A stretch of 64,000 nucleotides of DNA from Granulicella sapmiensis (GTDB lineage: Bacteria > Acidobacteriota > Terriglobia > Terriglobales > Acidobacteriaceae). Positions 1-8,262 of this stretch are shown in pieces. A program made the position numbers and the translations under genes. The DNA lies in contig JAMFSR010000040.1 of assembly GCA_026225395.1 (NCBI GenBank), positions 1-64,000 on the forward strand. The letters run 5' to 3'. The notes beneath the pieces were generated by a model, which saw nothing but the letters and a program-made list of their open reading frames with translations, was not told the DNA's origin and ran no database searches. The stretch's first letter is position 1, and every line of letters begins with the position of its first letter.

Positions 1-547
1 ACTCGTCGGTGATCTCCAGTTCAGGGGCTGCGCCACTCTCGAAGATGGCTTTCTCGGCAGTGAAGGTGGGGTCGGAGTAGAGCATGTAGATCTGCTCACA
101 GTAGGCGCGGGTGGCTTTGAAGAGGGCGAGGCGGTCGGACTTGTGCTTGGGGAAGGTCTGCTCGTGGCGGTAGACGACCTTGTCGGCGTAGTCGTAGAGA
201 TGGCCGAGGCCGATGAAGCCGCGGCGCTCGCGGATCTCTTCGGTGCCGGGGACCTTGTAGGTCTGGGAGTAGCCGAAGAGGGCGGGCTCGGACTCTTCCT
301 TGAGGATGCCTTCGGCGCGCCAGTCGTTGAGGGTGTTGGCGGCACGCGTGTAGACGTTTTCGCCGTCTTCGGTGTCGGTGGGGAACTTTTTGCCGAGGAT
401 GACGCGGATGAGGTTGTAGGGGCTGGCCTGGTAGTAGCGCTCCTGCATTTCTGGGGTGATCTTGTCGTAGGGCTGGGTGACCACGTCGGTCATGTTCACG
501 AGCGTGGGGTCGTAACGGAGAGCGCGGAAGGGGTAAAGGCGAGCCAT
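1..547 (-). CDS. DUF1015 family protein, 3' truncated by window edge
   Basis: The gene starts at 547 on the minus strand and runs off the left edge, so only the first ~182 residues are seen. The N-terminus MARLYPFRALRYDP, followed by a VTQPYDKI segment, is the hallmark opening of the DUF1015 (PF06245) family. These are soluble proteins of ~400-450 residues with no settled biochemical function. Downstream residues such as YSQTY and RRGFIGLG also fit the family. Plus-strand frames over the same DNA are shadows. A dispersed repeat element begins about 46 bp upstream of the start codon. Family assignment is from recognition of the N-terminal motif; the role is unknown. Confidence 0.85.
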   Translation of the reverse strand, partial: MARLYPFRALRYDPTLVNMTDVVTQPYDKITPEMQERYYQASPYNLIRVILGKKFPTDTEDGENVYTRAANTLNDWRAEGILKEESEPALFGYSQTYKVPGTEEIRERRGFIGLGHLYDYADKVVYRHEQTFPKHKSDRLALFKATRAYCEQIYMLYSDPTFTAEKAIFESGAAPELEITDE

Positions 548-592
548 GCTCTTGATTGTACTTTCTGGGGTTGTGGGCAATTTCGACGACCC

Positions 593-665
593 ACCCCCTC
601 CCCCCTGAATTCGCGTAAAGACCGCATGAATTTAGACTTAGGGTTGGACTTGGTTTTTCCTGCCG
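593..665 (-). repeat. Dispersed intergenic repeat, copy A
   Basis: A pyrimidine block (CCCTCCCCC core) is followed by a stretch that aligns by eye with bases 25743-25815: shared blocks include TAAAG/CAAAG, CCGCA, a T/AGG-rich centre around TTAGGG, TGGNCTT and TTTTC-CTGC. The element has the same orientation and nearly the same distance from the start codon of a minus-strand gene in both places (about 46 and 42 bp). The rest of this intergenic stretch holds a short hairpin at 679-696 (7-bp stem GCCCGGC, GTTG loop) with no T-run, so it is not a convincing terminator. Confidence 0.5.
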
Positions 666-752
666 GTTAAATGCGAAGGCCCGGCGTTGGCCGGGCTGTG
701 GACTGGATTCCTGATTTAATTGTAACTGGCGTGTCAAGAATGAGGGCGTGAG

Positions 753-1271
753 ATGAAGTTGCGAACGGTTGTGGAAACCGATTATGCGGATGTGGTGGCG
801 TTGGCGAACCTGGCGTATCGCGGGACGGGTGAGAATGCGAGCTGGAATGCGGAAACGGGGATTCTGGAGGGTGTGCGGCTGACGGAGTCGCTGCTGCGGG
901 AGGATCTTGCGAAGCCGGGAGCTGTGCTGCTGGTTTGGCATGATGACGGCGGGGTGCTGATGGGGACGGTGTTTCTGCAGCCGAAGGAGGATGGGGTTTG
1001 GTATCTGGGGCTGCTGACCGTGCGTCCGGGTGGGCAGAATCGCGGGTCGGGAAAAGAGCTTCTGGCTGCGGCGGAGGCGTACGTGAAGTCGCATGCTGGA
1101 GCGCGGGTGCGGATGACCGTGCTGCATGTGCGGGAGGCGCTGGTGGGGTGGTATTTGCGGCGAGGGTATCGGGAGACGGGTGTGAGGGAGGCGTTTCCGT
1201 ATGGGGATGAGCGGTTTGGGAAGCCGCTGCGGGATGATTTGTATTTTGTGGTGTTGGAGAAGGCGGTTTAG
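753..1271 (+). CDS. GNAT family N-acetyltransferase
   Basis: A 172-residue single-domain protein with the GNAT fold. Residues ~86-101 carry the beta4/alpha3 acetyl-CoA site: LTVRP then QNRGSGKELL, matching the Q/R-x-x-G-x-G/A motif A. The C-terminal VGWYLRRGYRETG matches the usual 'FYxxxGF' segment. The acyl acceptor cannot be deduced. The ATG start at 753 gives the conserved N-terminus (LRTVVETDYADVVAL) typical of GNATs of this length. It is divergent from the DUF1015 gene and convergent with the MoaD-like gene; a heptamer repeat array lies immediately after its stop. Confidence 0.85.
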   Translation: MKLRTVVETDYADVVALANLAYRGTGENASWNAETGILEGVRLTESLLREDLAKPGAVLLVWHDDGGVLMGTVFLQPKEDGVWYLGLLTVRPGGQNRGSGKELLAAAEAYVKSHAGARVRMTVLHVREALVGWYLRRGYRETGVREAFPYGDERFGKPLRDDLYFVVLEKAV

Positions 1272-1274
1272 GGC

Positions 1275-1304
1275 AGGAAGTAGGAAATAGGAAGTAGGAA
1301 ATAG
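1275..1304 (+). repeat. Heptamer tandem array (unit GAARTAG)
   Basis: About four consecutive 7-bp units alternate GAAGTAG and GAAATAG between the converging ends of the GNAT and MoaD-like genes. This is one of seven arrays (six loci) in the window that share a 7-bp period and a (T/C)(A/G)GG-like core. Confidence 0.8.
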
Positions 1305-1310
1305 CGAATG

Positions 1311-1616
1311 CTAGCCGCCCGCGATGGCACCGAGGATGATGAGGGGCTCTTTGCCTTCGAGGATGGTGGCGGGGAGTGGGGCGCAGGTGGGCTGGTGCGT
1401 GATGTCTTCCATATTGGCGAAGAAGCGCAGGAAGGCACGGCGTTCGAGGGTGACGTGGTCGCGGATGGTGCCGCGGAGCTGGGGGTAGAGGGCTTCGAGG
1501 GTGTCGAGGGTTTGGGCGAGGGTGACGGGGGTGGGGACGTCTAGCGTGGTTTCGTGGCCGCTGATGTTGGCGAGGCGGCGAAGGTGGAGGGGGAGTTCGA
1601 TGCGGATGAGGGGCAT
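1311..1616 (-). CDS. MoaD/ThiS family small sulfur-carrier-like protein
   Basis: A 101-residue protein with the beta-grasp (ubiquitin-like) pattern: an N-terminal strand (IRIELPLHLRR), a helix in the middle (TLAQTLDTLEALYPQLRG) and the ending IILGAIAGG. The exposed C-terminal GG is the residue pair that is adenylated and thiocarboxylated in MoaD and ThiS. The text between ('FFANMEDI') resembles the MoaD segment that carries NxE/D. No moa or thi partner adjoins it; thiE is 17 kb away. It may serve in molybdopterin, thiamine, or another sulfur-transfer route, or be a stand-alone family member. Confidence 0.72.
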   Translation of the reverse strand: MPLIRIELPLHLRRLANISGHETTLDVPTPVTLAQTLDTLEALYPQLRGTIRDHVTLERRAFLRFFANMEDITHQPTCAPLPATILEGKEPLIILGAIAGG

Positions 1617-1624
1617 GAAGGCAG

Positions 1625-1652
1625 GGGTTAGGGATTAGGGGTTAGGGATTAG
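1625..1652 (+). repeat. Heptamer tandem array (GGGTTAG/GGATTAG)
   Basis: Four 7-bp units alternate GGGTTAG and GGATTAG just upstream of the MoaD-like gene. The same alternation with one base changed (GGGTTGG/GGATTGG) recurs at 5521-5549. Confidence 0.85.
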
Positions 1653-1676
1653 GAAGAGCAACGGCAAGAACGGGAG

Positions 1677-1712
1677 GAAGCAGGTTCGTTCGCTGCGCTC
1701 AGAATGACAACA
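1677..1712 (-). repeat. Dispersed-repeat-like sequence (TCATTCTGAGCGCAGCGAA type)
   Basis: On the minus strand the sequence reads TGTCATTCTGAGCGCAGCGA and continues into ACGAACC. I recognise this as resembling the widespread short repeat whose conceptual translation is CHSERSE-like; here the minus frame reads CHSERSER. It lies between a heptamer array and a hexamer microsatellite. Recognition is from memory, not from a search. Confidence 0.5.
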
Positions 1713-1714
1713 AG

Positions 1715-1834
1715 AAAAGCAAAAGCAAAAGCAAAAGCAAAGACAAAAGCAAAGGCGGAGGCAGAAGCAGAAGCAGAAGCAGAAGCAGAAGCAGAAGCAG
1801 AAGCAGAAGCAGAAGCAGAAGCAAGAGCAACGGC
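1715..1834 (+). repeat. Hexanucleotide microsatellite (mostly AGAAGC/AAAAGC)
   Basis: Twenty 6-bp units of the form RRRRGC or close variants run without interruption. The first part is mostly AAAAGC; then ten identical AGAAGC copies occupy 1763-1822, followed by AAGAGC and AACGGC. The array ends 16 bp before the stop of the beta-propeller gene. It creates a spurious plus-strand frame of KA and EA dipeptides, which I do not treat as a gene. The 233-bp gap 1617-1849 consists almost wholly of repeats. Confidence 0.9.
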
Positions 1835-1849
1835 AAGTGCTTTCGTTCG

Positions 1850-2965
1850 TTACGCTAAAGTTTGGGCTTCGATGCTTAGGACGGCTGGCAGGTCGTGGGT
1901 GATGGCGTTCCAGCTGTCTCCACCGTCGGGGCTGCAGTAGACCTGGCCGCCGGTGGTGCCGAAGTAGATGCCGCAGTCGTCGAGCGTGTCGACGGCCATG
2001 GCGTCGCGGAGGACGTTGACGTAGCAATCTTTTTGCGGGAGGCCCTTGGTGAGGGGCTCCCATTCGTTGCCGCCGATTTTTGAGCGGAAGACCTGGAGCT
2101 TGCCGTCGAGGGGAAAGTGTTCGGAGTCGGATTTGATGGGGACGACGTAGACGGTTTCGGGTTGGTGGGAGTGGACGTCAATAGCGAAGCCGAAGTCGGT
2201 GGGGAGATTGCCGGAGATTTTGGTCCATTGGTCGCCGGCGTCGTCCGAGCGCATGACGTCCCAGTGCTTTTGCATGAAGAGGGTGTTGGGCGTGCGGGGG
2301 TTCATGGCGATGTGGTGGACGCAGTGGCCGACCTCGGCGGTGGGGTCGGGGATGTACTTGGACCAGAGGCCCTTGTTGATGGGTTTCCAGGAGAGGCCGG
2401 CGTCGTCGGAACGGAAGGCACCGGCGGCGGAGATGGCGACGACGATGCGGTTCTCGTTGGTGGGGTCGAGGATGATGGTGTGGAGACAGAGGCCGCCGGC
2501 GCCGGGCTGCCAGCCGGGGCCGGTCCGGTTGGTGCGGAGGCCGGAGAGCTCGTGCCAGCTGGCGCCTCCGTCGGTGGACTTGAAGAGGGCGGCGTCTTCG
2601 GCGCCGGCGAAGACGGTGTCCGGGTCGGTGAGGGAGGGCTCGAGGTGCCAGACGCGCTTGAACTCCCAGGGGTGGGGTGTGCCGTCGTACCACTGGTGCG
2701 TGCCGGGGACGCCGTCGTAGGTGAACTTGTTGTCGACGGGGTTCCAGGTGAGGCCGCCGTCGTCGGAACGCTGGATGACCTGGCCGAACCAGCCTGAGGA
2801 CTGTGAGGCGTAGAGGCGGTTGGGGTCGATGGGTGAGGCTTTGAGGTGGTAGAGCTCCCAGCCGGGGAAGTGGGGTTGGGAGATGTTCCAGGATTTGCGG
2901 ACGCCGTCGGAGGTGAGGATGAAGGCACCTTTCTTGGTGCCGACTAGGAGGCGTATGGAGGACAT
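1850..2965 (-). CDS. BNR/sialidase-like beta-propeller protein
   Basis: A 371-residue protein built from repeats with Asp-box-like motifs: [32 protein letters not shown] and SPDGGDSW (S/T-x-D-x-G-x-x-W/T). Such repeats form six- or seven-bladed propellers seen in sialidases, Vps10-type proteins and glycosyl-hydrolase-like 'WD40/YVTN' proteins. No signal peptide is present, so it is probably cytoplasmic; the enzymatic residues of sialidase are not evident and the function is unknown. The start at 2965 ([13 protein letters not shown]) has AGGAG six bases upstream; the frame stays open for 26 more codons upstream, but that part lacks a ribosome site. Confidence 0.82.
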   Translation of the reverse strand: MSSIRLLVGTKKGAFILTSDGVRKSWNISQPHFPGWELYHLKASPIDPNRLYASQSSGWFGQVIQRSDDGGLTWNPVDNKFTYDGVPGTHQWYDGTPHPWEFKRVWHLEPSLTDPDTVFAGAEDAALFKSTDGGASWHELSGLRTNRTGPGWQPGAGGLCLHTIILDPTNENRIVVAISAAGAFRSDDAGLSWKPINKGLWSKYIPDPTAEVGHCVHHIAMNPRTPNTLFMQKHWDVMRSDDAGDQWTKISGNLPTDFGFAIDVHSHQPETVYVVPIKSDSEHFPLDGKLQVFRSKIGGNEWEPLTKGLPQKDCYVNVLRDAMAVDTLDDCGIYFGTTGGQVYCSPDGGDSWNAITHDLPAVLSIEAQTLA

Positions 2966-3040
2966 GGATGGCTCCTGGGTTGCAACAGCAAAGCCTTGAC
3001 GCAAAGTTCGCAGTGTTGAGCGAAGTTTCGCAAAGTAAAA

Positions 3041-3088
3041 CACCCCACCGTTCGCTCTTGCAAGAGAAAACGGTGGGGTGGGTGGAGC
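3041..3088 (-). terminator. Intrinsic terminator of hppA
   Basis: The arms CACCCCACCGTT (3041-3052) and AACGGTGGGGTG (3069-3080) pair perfectly over 12 bp, with an inner palindrome CTCTTGCAAGAG in the loop. On the minus strand the hairpin is followed directly by TTTTACTTT, and it lies 16 bp after the hppA stop. Its sequence resembles the palindrome found inside thiE (19192-19228), so the terminator may derive from a repeat family. Confidence 0.8.
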
Positions 3089-3096
3089 GAGTGCCG

Positions 3097-5412
3097 CTAG
3101 AGGAAAAGTGGGGCCAGAACGAGGGTGATGGTTGCGAGAAGTTTGATAAGCACGTGCAAGCTGGGACCGGCGGTGTCTTTGAAGGGGTCGCCTACGGTGT
3201 CGCCGACTACGGCTGCTTTGTGGGCGTCGGATTTTTTGCCGCCGTACTGGCCGGTTTCAATCCACTTCTTGGCGTTGTCCCAGGCTCCGCCGCCGTTGTT
3301 CATCAGCATGGCTAGCAGGATGCCGGAGATGGTGCCGACCATGAGAAGACCGGCAACTGCAGAGGCTCCGCCCAGGTTGACGGGGATGCCGTTGATGGTG
3401 GGTACGAGGCTGGCCGCGCCGACAAGCGCGACCGACCCTGAGCCGTAGGTTGCGCTGAAGTTGCGGAAGATGAGGCCGACTGCGACCGGGAGGCCGACGG
3501 CGAGGATGCCGGGGAGGACCATCTCTTTGAGGGCGGCGCCGGTGACGATGGAGACGCAGCGGGCGTAGTCGGGCTTGCTTGTGCCTTCCATGATGCCGGG
3601 GTTTTCGCGGAACTGGTCGCGGACGTCTTTGACGACCATCTGGGCGGTGCGGCCTACGGCTTTGATCGCCAGCGAACTGAAGAGATAGGTGAGCATCGCG
3701 CCTAGCAGTGCGCCGACGAAGACGGGAATTTCAGCGAGATTGATGTTGGTGAAGGACCAGCCTACGGGCATGAAGCCTGCAGAGCCTGCGGCCTGGACCT
3801 TGAGTGTGACGAGCGACTTGATCTCTTCGAGGTAGGCGGAGAAGAGGAGGAATGCGGCGAGCGAGGCCGAGCCGATGGCGTAACCCTTGGTGAGGGCCTT
3901 GGTGGTGTTGCCGGCGGAGTCTAGCTTGTCGGTTTTGTCGCGGACTGAGTCGGGCTGGTTGGACATTTCGATGATGCCGCCGGCGTTGTCGGTGATGGGG
4001 CCGAAGGTGTCCATGGCGAGGATGTAGGCGGCGCAGGAGAGCATGCCCATGGTCGCGATGGCTGTGCCGTAGATGCCCTTGGCATAGTTGGAGATGTTAG
4101 CCACGCCGCTGAGACCTTGCACGCCGAAGTAGTAGCTCAGGAGCAGGGCGGCGGAGATAACCAGGACGGGCATGGCGGGGGTTTCCATGCCAACTGCGAT
4201 GCCGCTGATGATGTTGGTAGCCGGGCCGGTGAGCGAGGCTTCGGCGATGGACTGGACGGGGCGGTACTTGCTTTCGGTGTAGTACTGCGTGATCCAGACG
4301 AAGAGGAAGGCGGTGACCATGCCGGTGACGCCGCAGGAGAGCAGCCATCCCCAGGCGACGCCCGGGCCGTTGAGCATCATGTAGACCGCGCCGGCGAAAC
4401 CGCAGAGGGCGAGCGCGGAGGTGACATAGAAGCCGCGGTTGAGGGCGGACATGGGGTCTTCGGTGTCGTTGGTTTTGACGATGGCTACCCCGACGATCGA
4501 GCTGATGAGGTTGATGGCGTGGACGATCAGCGGGAAGAGGATGCCCTTGATACCGAAGACGGGGAAGAGTGCGGCGCCGAGGATCATGGCACCTACGTTT
4601 TCGGCGGCGGTGGACTCGAAGATGTCGGCTCCGCGGCCGGCGCAGTCGCCGACGTTGTCGCCGACGAGATCGGCGATGACGGCAGGGTTGCGGGGGTCGT
4701 CTTCGGGGATGCCGGCTTCGACTTTGCCGACGAGGTCGGCACCGACGTCGGCGGCCTTGGTGTAGATGCCCCCGCCGAGTTGGGCGAAGAGCGCGACGAG
4801 GGAGGCTCCGAAGCCGAAGCCTACTAGCTGGTAGGGGACTTGCTGTGGGTTAGTGAGGCCGCCGAAGGCGAGGAAGAGGATGGCGACGCCGAGCAGCGAG
4901 AGGGCGACGACGACGAGGCCGGTGACGGCTCCGCCGCGGAGGGCAGCTTGTAATGCGCCGTTGAGCGAGCTGCGGGCGGCGGAGGCGGTGCGGATGTTGG
5001 CGCGGATGGAGACGTACATGCCGGTGAAGCCGGCGAGGCCGGAGCAGATGGCTCCGACGAGGAAGGCGACGACGGTTTTGAGGGCGACGTCGTGAGTTCG
5101 GGGCGAGAAGTTATAGCCGCAGAAGACGATGATGGCGATGACCACGGCGAGGATGCCGATGGTCTTGTACTGGCGGGCGAGGAAGGCTTCAGCGCCTTCG
5201 CGGATGGCGTTGGAGATGGCCTGCATCTCTACCGTGCCGGTGTCGGCGGAGAGAACCATTTTGGCGAGCAGGAAGGCGGCGATGAGGGCGAGGATGCCGA
5301 CGCCGATGGCGATCCAGAGCCAGATGGCGTCGCTGGGATTTGTAACGTAGGCGGTGGTGTAGGTGGTTGTGGTGTCCTGGAAAAAGACTGCTGCGATTGC
5401 GCCGAGGTGCAT
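3097..5412 (-). CDS. hppA: Membrane-bound proton-translocating pyrophosphatase
   Basis: A 771-residue protein with about 16 hydrophobic segments. It couples hydrolysis of pyrophosphate to ion pumping across the inner membrane. Diagnostic elements are [12 protein letters not shown] and [17 protein letters not shown] (roughly residues 235-265), and [17 protein letters not shown] near the C-terminus, which bind Mg-pyrophosphate. The sequence [16 protein letters not shown] (about residues 498-513) has Lys where K+-dependent enzymes carry Ala; by the established A460K rule this predicts a K+-independent, H+-pumping type. GGAGG lies ten bases before the ATG. The upstream glycosyltransferase frame on the same strand overlaps its first ~60 codons in another frame. 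It ends in a strong hairpin terminator. Confidence 0.95.
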   Translation of the reverse strand: MHLGAIAAVFFQDTTTTYTTAYVTNPSDAIWLWIAIGVGILALIAAFLLAKMVLSADTGTVEMQAISNAIREGAEAFLARQYKTIGILAVVIAIIVFCGYNFSPRTHDVALKTVVAFLVGAICSGLAGFTGMYVSIRANIRTASAARSSLNGALQAALRGGAVTGLVVVALSLLGVAILFLAFGGLTNPQQVPYQLVGFGFGASLVALFAQLGGGIYTKAADVGADLVGKVEAGIPEDDPRNPAVIADLVGDNVGDCAGRGADIFESTAAENVGAMILGAALFPVFGIKGILFPLIVHAINLISSIVGVAIVKTNDTEDPMSALNRGFYVTSALALCGFAGAVYMMLNGPGVAWGWLLSCGVTGMVTAFLFVWITQYYTESKYRPVQSIAEASLTGPATNIISGIAVGMETPAMPVLVISAALLLSYYFGVQGLSGVANISNYAKGIYGTAIATMGMLSCAAYILAMDTFGPITDNAGGIIEMSNQPDSVRDKTDKLDSAGNTTKALTKGYAIGSASLAAFLLFSAYLEEIKSLVTLKVQAAGSAGFMPVGWSFTNINLAEIPVFVGALLGAMLTYLFSSLAIKAVGRTAQMVVKDVRDQFRENPGIMEGTSKPDYARCVSIVTGAALKEMVLPGILAVGLPVAVGLIFRNFSATYGSGSVALVGAASLVPTINGIPVNLGGASAVAGLLMVGTISGILLAMLMNNGGGAWDNAKKWIETGQYGGKKSDAHKAAVVGDTVGDPFKDTAGPSLHVLIKLLATITLVLAPLFL

Positions 5413-7169
5413 GCGGGGAGTGCCTCCATGGAACGCGATGTGGTGTCTCGCAACGCGGAAACAGCCGGCCAGCGGGACGGCGAATTAGAGCATACGGCTG
5501 AGGCAGGGTCAATGAAGCAGGGGTTGGGGATTGGGGGTTGGGGATTGGGCTTGAAAGTGTAGGCGTCGAATTCACCGTGGGAGCCGGCGTAGGTATAGTG
5601 CTGCCAAAGAGTTGCGAATGCGGGGTCGCGTTGGAAGAAGGCGAGTAGGTCGTCGTCGCGGTCTTCGAGCTCCTGGCAGTGGACGCTGGCTTTCTGGCAG
5701 CGGTGGATGAGGATGAGCTCGGGGCGCCAGCGGGTGAGGTCTTCGACCATCCAGCGATGCTGGAGGGCGTCGAGGCTGGCGATGGTGGATGGCGGCAAGG
5801 TGCGGGTAGGGGGATTGCCGGCGGCGGGTGTTTCGCTGCGAAGGATGGCGGGGAGCAGCCAGAGGTTGTTGGTGCGCTGGGCCCAGGTAAGGTGGTAGCG
5901 GGCGACAGGCATCATGGCTGCGTCGACTGAGGTAGTGAGGATGGCTACGGGGGTGTTGGGTGTGAGGCTGGCGAAGAAAGCTGGGTCGGGGCTGGTGATG
6001 GCGAAGGCGCGGTCTTCGGTGAAGGGTGAGCCGGTGAAGTAGGTGGTGAGAGCGAGAGCGATGACAGTGAGGGCGGCTGTGGTTTTGGGTAGCCAGGTCG
6101 GCAGGGTGAGGGGCTTGGTGGCGTAGAGGTCGAGCAACTGGAGGGTGAGGGTTGCGCCGAAGAGGCAGATCGCGGGGAGCTGCTGGTAGTACCAGCCTGT
6201 GCCCTGGATGAAGTAGGCGAGGGTCGCAGCTGTTGCGGCGGCGAGCAGGATTGTGATGAGGGTATCGCGGGGTTTGGTGCGGATGTAGAGGGTTATGGAG
6301 ATGACAGCGAGGATGAGGAGCTCGATGGCTTCGAGGGCGAGAGCGGGGATGGGGAGATGGCCGATGGCCCAGTAGGTGTCGCGGGTGATGGGGAGTGCCG
6401 TGGTGAAGTAGAGCGGGGTGAAGTGATGGATTGCCGCGAGGAAGGCGAGGCCGAGGAGGATGAGGAGGATGGTTTCGGGGCGGAAGAGGTTGCGGAGGCG
6501 GGAAAAGATTGGGGATTGGGGATTGGGGATTGGGGATTGGGTTGGGGTGAGGAGCAGGGTTAGTTCGATGGCGATGGGGATAAGGGCGTGGTGGGGTTTG
6601 AGGCAGATGGCGATGGCGGCGAGGATGGCGGCGGTTGTGCGGGCGAGAGTAAGCGGCGCTGTGCGGTAGGGGATGGCTGCGGCGAGGATGTAGGGCAGGA
6701 TGAGGAAAGCGAGCATCTGGTCCCGTTGGCCGAAGTCGCGGGCGGGGACGACGTAGAAGAGGACGATGGCGGCGAAGAGAAGGGCGGGGATTTCGTAGCG
6801 TTTTGTTGCAGGGCGGGCGCGGCGGAGGAAGTAGAGGCTGAGGAATGACGTTGCGGTTTCGAGGATGGTAACGAGAAGCTTGGCTGCGAAGGTTTCTGAG
6901 AGATGCAGTGTATGGGCGAGCAGGACGGGGATGGCCGAAAGCCAAACAATGCCCGGGGGGTTGGAGTCGAAGATTTCGGGGCCATAGATCTGGGCACCCG
7001 CGAGCCAGCGATGCGCCATCATAAGGAACCAGATCTGGTCATGTCCGGCGGCGGGTAAGAGGGCAAGAAGCGCGGCCATGCCGGCGGCGGCGAGGATCAA
7101 AATCCGAAAGGTGTTCTGGAACGTTTGCACTGTGGGTTTTACTGGTTGCGGATTGGATGGAATCGTCAT
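5229..7169 (-). CDS. Polytopic glycosyltransferase (GT39/ArnT-like), C-terminus extended
   Basis: The 646-residue frame begins with a hydrophobic N-terminus, then HDQIWFLMMAHRWLAGAQIYGPEIFDSNPPG: the first-loop Asp, and DSNPP, resemble lipid-linked-sugar glycosyltransferases of the PMT/ArnT group. At least eight membrane segments follow, then a soluble domain. The donor and acceptor are unknown. Two heptamer arrays lie in the frame: 6507-6541 (encoding SPIPNPQSP) and 5521-5549 (encoding PNPQPPIPNP). After the second array the last ~97 residues are Ser/Pro-rich, look out-of-frame, and overlap the start of hppA by 184 bp. The true protein probably once ended near 5520. The start at 7169 is the first ATG. 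Confidence 0.72.
   Translation of the reverse strand: MTIPSNPQPVKPTVQTFQNTFRILILAAAGMAALLALLPAAGHDQIWFLMMAHRWLAGAQIYGPEIFDSNPPGIVWLSAIPVLLAHTLHLSETFAAKLLVTILETATSFLSLYFLRRARPATKRYEIPALLFAAIVLFYVVPARDFGQRDQMLAFLILPYILAAAIPYRTAPLTLARTTAAILAAIAICLKPHHALIPIAIELTLLLTPTQSPIPNPQSPIFSRLRNLFRPETILLILLGLAFLAAIHHFTPLYFTTALPITRDTYWAIGHLPIPALALEAIELLILAVISITLYIRTKPRDTLITILLAAATAATLAYFIQGTGWYYQQLPAICLFGATLTLQLLDLYATKPLTLPTWLPKTTAALTVIALALTTYFTGSPFTEDRAFAITSPDPAFFASLTPNTPVAILTTSVDAAMMPVARYHLTWAQRTNNLWLLPAILRSETPAAGNPPTRTLPPSTIASLDALQHRWMVEDLTRWRPELILIHRCQKASVHCQELEDRDDDLLAFFQRDPAFATLWQHYTYAGSHGEFDAYTFKPNPQPPIPNPCFIDPASAVCSNSPSRWPAVSALRDTTSRSMEALPACTSAQSQQSFSRTPQPPTPPPTLQIPATPSGSGSPSASASSPSSPPSCSPKWFSPPTPAR
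5521..5549 (+). repeat. Heptamer tandem array (GGGTTGG/GGATTGG)
   Basis: Four 7-bp units alternate GGGTTGG and GGATTGG in the 3' part of the glycosyltransferase frame, about 109 bp before the hppA start. It has the same alternation as 1625-1652, with A changed to G at one position of every unit. Confidence 0.85.
6507..6541 (+). repeat. Heptamer tandem array (GATTGGG x5) inside a gene
   Basis: Five identical GATTGGG units sit inside the glycosyltransferase coding sequence. On the coding strand they are read as repeats of Pro/Ile/Asn/Gln/Ser (three units = 21 nt = seven codons). Confidence 0.9.
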
Positions 7170-7227
7170 AAGCTGAGTGCCGTCGCCTGCGTGGGACGCC
7201 CGGCTTGCGGAAGGTTCAGGTTATCGT

Positions 7228-8262
7228 ATGCGGTTGGCGCGAGGCTGGAGATGTGTCGGGTTGGCGGCGCTGGGTATCGGCTTATGGATCGGCCGATGTT
7301 GTGTGGCGCAGGAGAATCCGCTGGGGGATGTGCATACGCCGGAGCCGGCGAAGTCGACCGTGCCGAAGGATGAGCGGCCGGTGGTGACGGGGAAGGATGT
7401 GGCGGCGAAGGCGACGTCGAGCCCGGGGTCGGAGATTCGGGTGGATGTGAACATGGTGCTGGTGCCGGTCTCGGTGACCGACCCGATGAACCGGCTGGTG
7501 ACGGGGCTGGAGCGGGAGAACTTTCAGGTGATCGACGACAACGTGTCGCAGACGATCAAGAGCTTTGCGACCGACGACGCGCCGCTGACGATTGGTATCG
7601 TGTTTGACCTTAGCGGAAGTATGTCGTCTAAGTTCGTGAGGGCGCGGAAGGCATTGAGCGCGTTTTTGAGGACGTGCAATCCAAAGGATGAGTTTTTTGT
7701 GGTGGGCTTCAATGACCGGCCGGCGATCATTGTGGACTACACGTCGGAGGTGGACGACGTGGAAGCGCGGATGGTGATGCTGCGTCCGGAGAACCGGACG
7801 GCGCTGATCGACGCGATGTATCTGGGGGTGAACCATTTGAAGCAGGCGAAGTACGACCGGAAGGCGTTGCTGGTAATCTCCGATGGCGGCGACAACCGCA
7901 GCCGGTATACGCAGGGGGAGCTGACGCGGGCGGTTCGGGAGAGCGGCGTGCAGGTGTATTCGATTGGGATCTTCGATATGTATGCGCCGACCGAGGAAGA
8001 GCAGAATGGGCCTATTTTGTTGCGAGACATCTCGGAGGCCACGGGAGGGCGTCTGTTCAAGGTGTTGGATGTGCAGGACCTGGCCGACATTGCGCAGAGG
8101 ATCAGCGAAGAGCTTCGCAATGAGTATGTGCTGGGCTACACTCCGACGGATCGCAGGCGCAATGGCGCATGGCGTAAATTGAAGGTGCGACTGATTCCGC
8201 CGGCGGGGCTACCGCCGTTGGAACAGCACAGTCGCGAGGGGTACTATGCGCCGTCGCAGTAG
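7228..8262 (+). CDS. Secreted VWA-domain protein (Acidobacteria VWFA type)
   Basis: About 344 residues. The start at ATG 7228 gives a signal peptide (MRLARGWRCVGLAALGIGLW...) with likely cleavage after CCVA; an in-frame ATG at 7177 would bury it. A linker is followed by an N-terminal beta region (VPVSVTDPMNRLVTGLERENFQV) and a VWA domain from about 115 to 310. The metal-site residues are present: DLSGS (127-131), Thr in NRTALIDAM, and Asp in ISDGGDN. The ending YVLGYTPT...REGYYAP is typical of TIGR03436-like proteins. The family is abundant in Acidobacteria and has no defined function; metal-dependent protein binding is plausible. Its end overlaps the next gene by 17 bp. Confidence 0.88.
   Translation: MRLARGWRCVGLAALGIGLWIGRCCVAQENPLGDVHTPEPAKSTVPKDERPVVTGKDVAAKATSSPGSEIRVDVNMVLVPVSVTDPMNRLVTGLERENFQVIDDNVSQTIKSFATDDAPLTIGIVFDLSGSMSSKFVRARKALSAFLRTCNPKDEFFVVGFNDRPAIIVDYTSEVDDVEARMVMLRPENRTALIDAMYLGVNHLKQAKYDRKALLVISDGGDNRSRYTQGELTRAVRESGVQVYSIGIFDMYAPTEEEQNGPILLRDISEATGGRLFKVLDVQDLADIAQRISEELRNEYVLGYTPTDRRRNGAWRKLKVRLIPPAGLPPLEQHSREGYYAPSQ

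Noticed and set aside
679-696. Hairpin GCCCGGC/GCCGGGC as a terminator
   Set aside because: No T-run, no gene ending just before it on either strand; kept only as a remark.
96-1127. Long minus-strand frame covering the first kilobase
   Set aside because: Arg/Pro/His-rich shadow of the DUF1015 and GNAT genes; it is incompatible with the clear DUF1015 reading frame.
1275-1652. Telomere-like or CRISPR-like repeats
   Set aside because: G-rich heptamers such as GGGATTAG look telomeric, but they are short internal arrays with no spacers, no cas genes and no replicon end.
1704-1940. Plus-strand frame of KA/EA dipeptides
   Set aside because: It is translation of the hexamer microsatellite running into the antisense of the propeller gene; no ribosome site, no fold.
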